Assembly (NCBI GenBank): GCA_012064385.1
Contig: QRDG01000527.1
Span: forward strand, 2,184,349-2,248,348
Length of the DNA stretch: 64,000 bases
Reading direction: 5' to 3'
Source of the DNA: Puccinellia tenuiflora
Lineage: Eukaryota > Streptophyta > Magnoliopsida > Poales > Poaceae
Shown here: positions 56,076 through 64,000 of the stretch, piece by piece
How the letters are laid out: every line of letters starts with the position of its first letter
How positions within the stretch are numbered: position 1 is the first letter of the stretch
The notes under the pieces: model-generated
Told to the model about the DNA's origin: nothing
The model's input: the letters and a program-made list of their open reading frames with translations, nothing else
The model's database searches: none
Made by a program: the position numbers and the translations under genes

Positions 56076-56588
56076 ATGGACCCTGAGGCCGGCGAGATCA
56101 TCCAGCAGCGGCAGTGGCTGAAGCAGCAGCGGGGCTGCCTGATTCTCGTGATTACCCTGGTTGCAGGCGCAACCTGCCAGATCTGGCTGAGCCCTCCCGA
56201 GGGGACTTTCCAGGATACAGTGCCCGGGCCAACCGGACATGTTGTTGGTACATCGGTGCTAGCCTATATGCATCCTGTTGCTTTTGCCATAGTGAAAGTG
56301 TGTAGCACCTTAAGCATCATTGTGTTAGCCTGCGAGTTCTTCCACCGTACGGTGCCGAGGATGGTCGCACTGGTTATCCTAGGACTTTTCGACCTTGCCC
56401 TCTTCCTCGTTGCCTACTTGTCCGCCTCCAACCCCATGAATATTCTCGGCGCACTTATTACCCTTGCTATTGGCTTCGGCATCGTCATGGGCATCGTCTT
56501 ATTTGTGTTCGTCGTGAGGTATGCATACCACGACGGCGTTTTGGTGCCCGGGCTCATATGCTCCCGGTTACTGTTCCGATTTTTTTAA
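56076..56588 (+). CDS. PGG-domain membrane protein, unit 2 (7-residue deletion)
   Basis: A 170-residue protein, starting as in the other units 8 bases after the TACAG acceptor. A 21-bp in-frame deletion at 56325/56326 removes seven residues from the end of helix 2 (IIV runs straight to LACEFF). Helix 2 is therefore too short or must be re-registered. Helices 1, 3 and 4 and the tail encoded by the foldback element are unchanged. The gene may still be translated, but its topology is doubtful. Confidence 0.8.
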   Translation: MDPEAGEIIQQRQWLKQQRGCLILVITLVAGATCQIWLSPPEGTFQDTVPGPTGHVVGTSVLAYMHPVAFAIVKVCSTLSIIVLACEFFHRTVPRMVALVILGLFDLALFLVAYLSASNPMNILGALITLAIGFGIVMGIVLFVFVVRYAYHDGVLVPGLICSRLLFRFF

Positions 56589-56927
56589 AATATGAAAATG
56601 CTTCGAAAAATTCTGCAAAAAATTGGGCATGAACATATTCAAAGTACTCAACAGTCGTGTAAATTTTCGACAGAAAATATCAATTTTTGCGCCCTGTGCA
56701 AAAAAGACAAATCTGTCTTTTTGAATAGTGGACTGTTCACCTATTTTGTCTGTCAGATATTTGTCTTTTTTGCACAGGTCGCAAAATTTGATATTTTCTG
56801 TCGAAAATTTACACGAGTATTGAATACATGAATATGTTTCCACACAATTTTTTCCAGATTTTTCTGAAACATTTTCAAAATTCAAAAAAATCGCAAAGGC
56901 ACTCGGGAGCATATGAGCCCGGAGCCA
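56543..56927 (+). mobile_element. Foldback MITE-like element, unit 2
   Basis: Same as in unit 1, with one G fewer in the right terminal CCCGG.AGCCA. Confidence 0.75.
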
Positions 56928-57237
56928 GAGTGGATTTCCGATTCGTGCACTTCTTTTCAGGAGTGTTGTACATGCCGTGGGGGAAGACAGAAAGGACGGA
57001 GTCGTCGTCTCTCTCTCTCATCCATCATTTCGGGCGCGGCTCTGCCAGCGACCGAGCGGGCCGTCATGGCGCCCTGCTCCTGCCATCTCATATGGCGCTG
57101 CCACTCCGTCGCTCCCGCCCAACCGTTGGCCATCCCTCGTTTTCACTCGTAGACTCCTACTAGTAGCCAACCGCTGGTGCTTGCCTGCCCCACAAGCAAG
57201 CTCGCGCGCCGCGCTGCATGCCTTCTCACTCCTCCCA

Positions 57238-57341
57238 TATAAAAACACCCCACAGTGTCAAGCTCCACAACCATCCCACAGTGCCAAGCTCTCCTCCCTC
57301 CATCCCACAGTGCCAAGCTCTCCTCCGGCTGCACCCCCGCG
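57238..57341 (+). promoter_or_regulatory. Core promoter and non-coding exon 1, unit 3
   Basis: TATAAAA at 57238-57244 followed by the leader repeats and the GTAAGA donor at ~57342. Confidence 0.6.
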
Positions 57342-58769
57342 GTAAGATTCCCTCCTCCGGATACAGTAGAGTAGCATGATCTTGGCGCCCTTCCGCCGCC
57401 CGCCGATGCTGTTGCCCATTGCTCTGGCTTGTTGGACCTCGGTGAGGTGGGGCTGGGCTGGGTTGGCGTGGGAGTTTAAAAGGTCGAAATCCGCCTCCTT
57501 TGTCCTAGTACTGTTACTCTCCTCTGCTCGTGGCCAACTTTGCATCATCCGTCATTTTAAATCCCAAATTAACTCGTTGATGTCGCACCAGTAATTGATT
57601 ACAACCAAGCTAGCCATTAGTTAGTGTGTGTTCATACGTGGTCTGCATGATCTTGGCGCCGATGCTGTTGGCAGTGGCGGCGCCAGTAGGGTGGTCGGCC
57701 GACCCGGCTCGATCGACCGGGAAAAAACATTGCTGCTGCCTGACACAAGCATACAATCGGTCTGACCAGCTGAGCGACGTACGCACGTAGGCAGCAGAAG
57801 CAAAGCTGACCACACGATCGATCAAAACAAGCTGCTCCACATGCATATGAGACAAATCGCATGCATGATCAATACGAGCTGCTCCACATGCATACATGCA
57901 TGCCAATTCCGAACAGATCCATCTCCCTCCTTTATATCGTGACGCGAGTGGGTGAGTGATCGCAGACAATTGCATCTAAATTTCAAAGTCGTTTTGTAGC
58001 GTTTTAGACTTCGGGCGCTATGCTACACAGTGTAGCTCCTCTGTTCTAGGCACTATGTTAGCTAAATTTTCACAATCAAGACCAAGATAGCAGATCACAC
58101 TCTAGGGAGGGAGGGCATCTAAAATTTTCTAAGTCAATTAGTAGCGCCCCAATTAGTAACAGCCTGTTGCCCATTGCTCTCTGGCTTGGTGGAGCTCGGT
58201 GGGCGTGGCGTGGTTGTTTGCGGTGTTGGTGGTGTGGGGTGCGGGGCGTGGGAGTTTAAAAGGGACGATGGTTGGTTTGGGAGTCAAAGGTTGTGCGGTG
58301 AGTCGAGTCGAGGCGACATGGACGGGACCGAGCGGGCCTCTCCTCTCTTCTCCACTTTGGAGGGAGCTAGCCGCCCCGCCCACCAATCCACCATGGCAGG
58401 GCACTGTCAAAGAGGTCGAGCCATGGAGGAGGTTAAAATCGGCTGGGTGGCTGGACGCCTAACTATACATGATTGTAGGAATATAACAAGAACACGTTTT
58501 TGACCGTCGTCCCTTAGAGCAAGTGGATCGAGTGCATGGTTGCTTCGGCTGTGCTGCAGATGTAAGATTAGGATTAGCTCGATCGGTCACTACTGGAATT
58601 AATCGACAACTTTTAGCACAAAACCTAACTAAGTGCCTAATTACTTTGACGGGAGGAAATTATGAGACTTTTTACCACGAGGAAATTTCATTATTGGTTT
58701 GTTTAGATTCTCTTGTGTTTGTGGCAGAGCGGACAAGCAAATAAGCATTCTCTTTGTACAGGTACATTC

Positions 58770-59303
58770 ATGGACCCTGAGGCCGGCGAGATCATCCAGC
58801 AGCGGCAGTGGCTGAAGCAGCAGCGGGGCTGCCTGATTCTCGTGATTACCCTGGTTGCAGGCGCAACCTGCCAGATCTGGCTGAGCCCTCCCGAGGGGAC
58901 TTTCCAGGATACAGTGCCCGGGCCAACCGGACATGTTGTTGGTACATCGGTGCTAGCCTATATGCATCCTGTTGCTTTTGCCATAGTGAAAGTGTGTAGC
59001 ACCTTAAGCATCATTGTGTCTCTCGTGCTCATCATTGCTATAGCCTGCGAGTTCTTCCACCGTACGGTGCCGAGGATGGTCGCACTGGTTATCCTAGGAC
59101 TTTTCGACCTTGCCCTCTTCCTCGTTGCCTACTTGTCCGCCTCCAACCCCATGAATATTCTCGGCGCACTTATTACCCTTGCTATTGGCTTCGGCATCGT
59201 CATGGGCATCGTCTTATTTGTGTTCGTCGTGAGGTATGCATACCACGACGGCGTTTTGGTGCCCGGGCTCATATGCTCCCGGTTACTGTTCCGATTTTTT
59301 TAA
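58770..59303 (+). CDS. PGG-domain four-helix membrane protein, unit 3 (intact)
   Basis: 177 residues, no signal peptide. A short charged N-terminus (MDPEAGEIIQQRQWLKQQRG) is followed by helix 1 (21-38) ending in a PP.G motif (LSPPEG), helix 2 (68-92), helix 3 (103-122) and helix 4 (130-154). This matches the plant PGG domain, usually found at the C-terminus of ankyrin-repeat proteins and, in grasses, also alone. The start follows the acceptor TTTGTACAG by 8 bases. An upstream in-frame ATG (58713) lies within the intron and is not used if splicing occurs. Residues 164-177 and the stop come from the foldback element. Stand-alone PGG proteins have no settled function. Location in a cell membrane is inferred. 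Confidence 0.85.
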   Translation: MDPEAGEIIQQRQWLKQQRGCLILVITLVAGATCQIWLSPPEGTFQDTVPGPTGHVVGTSVLAYMHPVAFAIVKVCSTLSIIVSLVLIIAIACEFFHRTVPRMVALVILGLFDLALFLVAYLSASNPMNILGALITLAIGFGIVMGIVLFVFVVRYAYHDGVLVPGLICSRLLFRFF

Positions 59304-59643
59304 AATATGAAAATGCTTCGAAAAATTCTGCAAAAAATTGGGCATGAACATATTCAAAGTACTCAACAGTCGTGTAAATTTTCGACAGAAAATATCAATT
59401 TTTGCGCCCTGTGCAAAAAAGACAAATCTGTCTTTTTGAATAGTGGACTGTTCACCTATTTTGTCTGTCAGATATTTGTCTTTTTTGCACAGGTCGCAAA
59501 ATTTGATATTTTCTGTCGAAAATTTACACGAGTATTGAATACATGAATATGTTTCCACACAATTTTTTCCAGATTTTTCTGAAACATTTTCAAAATTCAA
59601 AAAAATCGCAAAGGCACTCGGGAGCATATGAGCCCGGGAGCCA
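59258..59643 (+). mobile_element. Foldback MITE-like element, unit 3
   Basis: Overlaps the last 46 bases of the unit 3 PGG coding exon and its 3'UTR. Inverted termini as in unit 1. Confidence 0.75.
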
Positions 59644-59953
59644 GAGTGGATTTCCGATTCGTGCACTTCTTTTCAGGAGTGTTGTACATGCCGTGGGGGA
59701 AGACAGAAAGGACGGAGTCGTCGTCTCTCTCTCTCATCCATCATTTCGGGCGCGGCTCTGCCAGCGACCGAGCGGGCCGTCATGGCGCCCTGCTCCTGCC
59801 ATCTCATATGGCGCTGCCACTCCGTCGCTCCCGCCCAACCGTTGGCCATCCCTCGTTTTCACTCGTAGACTCCTACTAGTAGCCAACCGCTGGTGCTTGC
59901 CTGCCCCACAAGCAAGCTCGCGCGCCGCGCTGCATGCCTTCTCACTCCTCCCA

Positions 59954-60057
59954 TATAAAAACACCCCACAGTGTCAAGCTCCACAACCATCCCACAGTGC
60001 CAAGCTCTCCTCCCTCCATCCCACAGTGCCAAGCTCTCCTCCGGCTGCACCCCCGCG
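59954..60057 (+). promoter_or_regulatory. Core promoter and non-coding exon 1, unit 4
   Basis: TATAAAA at 59954-59960, leader repeats, donor GTAAGA at ~60058. Confidence 0.6.
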
Positions 60058-61485
60058 GTAAGATTCCCTCCTCCGGATACAGTAGAGTAGCATGATCTTG
60101 GCGCCCTTCCGCCGCCCGCCGATGCTGTTGCCCATTGCTCTGGCTTGTTGGACCTCGGTGAGGTGGGGCTGGGCTGGGTTGGCGTGGGAGTTTAAAAGGT
60201 CGAAATCCGCCTCCTTTGTCCTAGTACTGTTACTCTCCTCTGCTCGTGGCCAACTTTGCATCATCCGTCATTTTAAATCCCAAATTAACTCGTTGATGTC
60301 GCACCAGTAATTGATTACAACCAAGCTAGCCATTAGTTAGTGTGTGTTCATACGTGGTCTGCATGATCTTGGCGCCGATGCTGTTGGCAGTGGCGGCGCC
60401 AGTAGGGTGGTCGGCCGACCCGGCTCGATCGACCGGGAAAAAACATTGCTGCTGCCTGACACAAGCATACAATCGGTCTGACCAGCTGAGCGACGTACGC
60501 ACGTAGGCAGCAGAAGCAAAGCTGACCACACGATCGATCAAAACAAGCTGCTCCACATGCATATGAGACAAATCGCATGCATGATCAATACGAGCTGCTC
60601 CACATGCATACATGCATGCCAATTCCGAACAGATCCATCTCCCTCCTTTATATCGTGACGCGAGTGGGTGAGTGATCGCAGACAATTGCATCTAAATTTC
60701 AAAGTCGTTTTGTAGCGTTTTAGACTTCGGGCGCTATGCTACACAGTGTAGCTCCTCTGTTCTAGGCACTATGTTAGCTAAATTTTCACAATCAAGACCA
60801 AGATAGCAGATCACACTCTAGGGAGGGAGGGCATCTAAAATTTTCTAAGTCAATTAGTAGCGCCCCAAATAGTAACAGCCTGTTGCCCATTGCTCTCTGG
60901 CTTGGTGGAGCTCGGTGGGCGTGGCGTGGTTGTTTGCGGTGTTGGTGGTGTGGGGTGCGGGGCGTGGGAGTTTAAAAGGGACGATGGTTGGTTTGGGAGT
61001 CAAAGGTTGTGCGGTGAGTCGAGTCGAGGCGACATGGACGGGACCGAGCGGGCCTCTCCTCTCTTCTCCACTTTGGAGGGAGCTAGCCGCCCCGCCCACC
61101 AATCCACCATGGCAGGGCACTGTCAAAGAGGTCGAGCCATGGAGGAGGTTAAAATCGGCTGGGTGGCTGGACGCCTAACTATACATGATTGTAGGAATAT
61201 AACAAGAACACGTTTTTGACCGTCGTCCCTTAGAGCAAGTGGATCGAGTGCATGGTTGCTTCGGCTGTGCTGCAGATGTAAGATTAGGATTAGCTCGATC
61301 GGTCACTACTGGAATTAATCGACAACTTTTAGCACAAAACCTAACTAAGTGCCTAATTACTTTGACGGGAGGAAATTATGAGACTTTTTACCACGAGGAA
61401 ATTTCATTATTGGTTTGTTTAGATTCTCTTGTGTTTGTGGCAGAGCGGACAAGCAAATAAGCATTCTCTTTGTACAGGTACATTC

Positions 61486-62019
61486 ATGGACCCTGAGGCC
61501 GGCGAGATCATCCAGCAGCGGCAGTGGCTGAAGCAGCAGCGGGGCTGCCTGATTCTCGTGATTACCCTGGTTGCAGGCGCAACCTGCCAGATCTGGCTGA
61601 GCCCTCCCGAGGGGACTTTCCAGGATACAGTGCCCGGGCCAACCGGACATGTTGTTGGTACATCGGTGCTAGCCTATATGCATCCTGTTGCTTTTGCCAT
61701 AGTGAAAGTGTGTAGCACCTTAAGCATCATTGTGTCTCTCGTGCTCATCATTGCTATAGCCTGCGAGTTCTTCCACCGTACGGTGCCGAGGATGGTCGCA
61801 CTGGTTATCCTAGGACTTTTCGACCTTGCCCTCTTCCTCGTTGCCTACTTGTCCGCCTCCAACCCCATGAATATTCTCGGCGCACTTATTACCCTTGCTA
61901 TTGGCTTCGGCATCGTCATGGGCATCGTCTTATTTGTGTTCGTCGTGAGGTATGCATACCACGACGGCGTTTTGGTGCCCGGGCTCATATGCTCCCGGTT
62001 ACTGTTCCGATTTTTTTAA
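61486..62019 (+). CDS. PGG-domain four-helix membrane protein, unit 4 (intact)
   Basis: 177 residues, identical by eye to the unit 3 protein, with the same acceptor, start and foldback-derived end. Two identical intact copies with full upstream regions would raise gene dosage. The DNA is too similar for age to be judged from the protein. Confidence 0.85.
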   Translation: MDPEAGEIIQQRQWLKQQRGCLILVITLVAGATCQIWLSPPEGTFQDTVPGPTGHVVGTSVLAYMHPVAFAIVKVCSTLSIIVSLVLIIAIACEFFHRTVPRMVALVILGLFDLALFLVAYLSASNPMNILGALITLAIGFGIVMGIVLFVFVVRYAYHDGVLVPGLICSRLLFRFF

Positions 62020-62359
62020 AATATGAAAATGCTTCGAAAAATTCTGCAAAAAATTGGGCATGAACATATTCAAAGTACTCAACAGTCGTGTAAATTTTCG
62101 ACAGAAAATATCAATTTTTGCGCCCTGTGCAAAAAAGACAAATCTGTCTTTTTGAATAGTGGACTGTTCACCTATTTTGTCTGTCAGATATTTGTCTTTT
62201 TTGCACAGGTCGCAAAATTTGATATTTTCTGTCGAAAATTTACACGAGTATTGAATACATGAATATGTTTCCACACAATTTTTTCCAGATTTTTCTGAAA
62301 CATTTTCAAAATTCAAAAAAATCGCAAAGGCACTCGGGAGCATATGAGCCCGGGAGCCA
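61974..62359 (+). mobile_element. Foldback MITE-like element, unit 4
   Basis: As in units 1-3, same junctions with the PGG exon. Confidence 0.75.
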
Positions 62360-62375
62360 GAGTGGATTTCCGATT

Positions 62376-64000
62376 CGTGCACTTCTTTTCAGGAGTGTTG
62401 TACATGCCGTGGGGGAAGACAGAAAGGACGGAGTCGTCGTCTCTCTCTCTCATCCATCATTTCGGGCGCGGCTCTGCCAGCGACCGAGCGGGCCGTCATG
62501 GCGCCCTGCTCCTGCCATCTCATATGGCGCTGCCACTCCGTCGCTCCCGCCCAACCGTTGGCCATCCCTCGTTTTCACTCGTAGACTCCTACTAGTAGCC
62601 AACCGCTGGTGCTTGCCTGCCCCACAAGCAAGCTCGCGCGCCGCGCTGCATGCCTTCTCACTCCTCCCATATAAAAACACCCCACAGTGTCAAGCTCCAC
62701 AACCATCCCACAGTGCCAAGCTCTCCTCCCTCCATCCCACAGTGCCAAGCTCTCCTCCGGCTGCACCCCCGCGGTAAGATTCCCTCCTCCGGATACAGTA
62801 GAGTAGCATGATCTTGGCGCCCTTCCACCGCCCATCGATGCTGTTGCCCATTGCTCTGGCTTGTTGGACCTCGGTGAGGTGGGGCTGGGCTGGGTTGGCG
62901 TGGGAGTTTAAAAGGTCGAAATCCGCCTCCTTTGTCCTAGTACTGTTACTCTCCTCTGCTCGTGGCCAACTTTGCATCATCCGTCATTTTAAATCCCAAA
63001 TTAACTCGTTGATGTCGCACCAGTAATTGATTACAACCAAGCTAGCCATTAGTTAGTGTGTGTTCATACGTGGTCTGCATGATCTTGGCGCCGATGCTGT
63101 TGGCAGTGGCGGCGCCAGTAGGGTGGTCGGCCGACCCGGCTCGATCGACCGGGAAAAAACATTGCTGCTGCCTGACACAAGCATACAATCGGTCTGACCA
63201 GCTGAGCGACGTACGCACGTAGGCAGCAGAAGCAAAGCTGACCACACGATCGATCAAAACAAGCTGCTCCACATGCATATGAGACAAATCGCATGCATGA
63301 TCAATACGAGCTGCTCCACATGCATACATGCATGCCAATTCCGAACAGATCCATCTCCCTCCTTTATATCGTGACGCGAGTGGGTGAGTGATCGCAGACA
63401 ATTGCATCTAAATTTCAAAGTCGTTTTGTAGCGTTTTAGACTTCGGGCGCTATGCTACACAGTGTAGCTCCTCTGTTCTAGGCACTATGTTAGCTAAATT
63501 TTCACAATCAAGACCAAGATAGCAGATCACACTCTAGGGAGGGAGGGCATCTAAAATTTTCTAAGTCAATTAGTAGCGCCCCAATTAGTAACAGCCTGTT
63601 GCCCATTGCTCTCTGGCTTGGTGGAGCTCGGTGGGCGTGGCGTGGTTGTTTGCGGTGTTGGTGGTGTGGGGTGCGGGGCGTGGGAGTTTAAAAGGGACGA
63701 TGGTTGGTTTGGGAGTCAAAGGTTGTGCGGTGAGTCGAGTCGAGGCGACATGGACGGGACCGAGCGGGCCTCTCCTCTCTTCTCCACTTTGGAGGGAGCT
63801 AGCCGCCCCGCCCACCAATCCACCATGGCAGGGCACTGTCAAAGAGGTCGAGCCATGGAGGAGGTTAAAATCGGCTGGGTGGCTGGACGCCTAACTATAC
63901 ATGATTGTAGGAATATAACAAGAACACGTTTTTGACCGTCGTCCCTTAGAGCAAGTGGATCGAGTGCATGGTTGCTTCGGCTGTGCTGCAGATGTAAGAT
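62376..64000 (+). repeat. Array unit 5 (partial, cut by the window)
   Basis: Contains the promoter, exon 1 and most of the 5'UTR intron. The PGG coding exon lies beyond the window. It carries CACCGCCCATCGATG near 62826, a third variant of the site that separates units 1-2 from 3-4. Confidence 0.93.
62670..62773 (+). promoter_or_regulatory. Core promoter and non-coding exon 1, unit 5
   Basis: TATAAAA at 62670-62676, leader repeats and GTAAGA donor at ~62774. Confidence 0.6.

Larger units (their letters stand above)
54250..56943 (+). repeat. Array unit 2 (2694 bp)
   Basis: Shorter than units 3 and 4 mainly by a 21-bp in-frame deletion in the PGG gene and one G near 56921. Private substitutions include CACACTGTAG near 55330 and CCCAATGCTC near 55476. 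Confidence 0.92.
56944..59659 (+). repeat. Array unit 3 (2716 bp)
   Basis: Intact unit. It shares with unit 4 the variant CCGCCGCCCGCCGATG near 57392, where units 1 and 2 have CACCGCCCGTCGATG. Confidence 0.93.
59660..62375 (+). repeat. Array unit 4 (2716 bp)
   Basis: Same length as unit 3 and almost identical to it. A private change is CCCCAAATAGTAAC near 60862. Confidence 0.93.
51539..64000 (+). repeat. Tandem array of ~2.7 kb gene units (4 complete + 1 partial)
   Basis: The landmark CGTGCACTTCTTTTCAGG starts units at 51539, 54250, 56944, 59660 and 62376, giving periods of 2711, 2694, 2716 and 2716 bp. All units are in the same orientation and differ by only scattered substitutions and small indels. 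Each carries promoter, non-coding exon, long intron, PGG coding exon and a foldback element. The array continues past the window's right edge. Confidence 0.95.

Overview
The window is nuclear DNA of a plant, most likely a large-genome grass of the Triticeae type (inference). It holds nested LTR retrotransposons with grass-type primer sites, a plant L1-type LINE, Athila-type fragments, a probable Helitron and small intron-containing plant genes. There are no bacterial genes, operons, CRISPR arrays or structural RNA genes that I can support.

Layout. (1) 1-2097: a strongly decayed Ty3/gypsy pol. (2) 2098-22135: a 20 kb complex of one chromodomain Ty3/gypsy family (Tekay/Del-like) with three ~2.9 kb LTRs separating two internal regions. 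Each internal region has a primer-binding site, an extra ORF ahead of gag, gag, and protease-RT-RNase H-integrase-chromodomain. (3) 22136-27740: the 3' part of a second gypsy element (Tat/Grande/RIRE2-like), with a five-exon antisense gene and a 493 bp 3' LTR. (4) 27741-30970: the 3' part of another long gypsy LTR. (5) 30971-36935: a LINE with ORF1, endonuclease, RT and a short poly(A). (6) 36994-37716 (-): a two-exon GRF zinc-finger gene. (7) ~38070-41425 (-): Athila-type pieces (gag, PBS, a 1.8 kb LTR inserted in an Athila pol). (8) 41958-49925 (-): a probable 8 kb Helitron carrying a captured promoter/5'UTR. (9) 49926-51510: unassigned DNA. (10) 51539 to the window end: a tandem array of nearly identical ~2.7 kb units, four complete and a fifth cut by the window.

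Each array unit is a whole gene module: TATA box, short non-coding exon 1, a ~1.4 kb 5'UTR intron, one coding exon for a ~177-residue four-helix PGG-domain membrane protein, and a ~385 bp foldback (MITE-like) element. The foldback supplies the last 14 codons, the stop codon and a long potential hairpin in the 3' transcript. Units 3 and 4 are intact, unit 2 lacks 7 residues in helix 2, and unit 1 is frameshifted at the same place.

The two points I find most worth following are this gene-plus-hairpin array and the recombinant three-LTR complex. Its two internal regions are nearly identical except for sharply bounded divergent blocks in the pre-gag ORF and in RNase H/integrase. All family assignments come from reading motifs; no database search was run.
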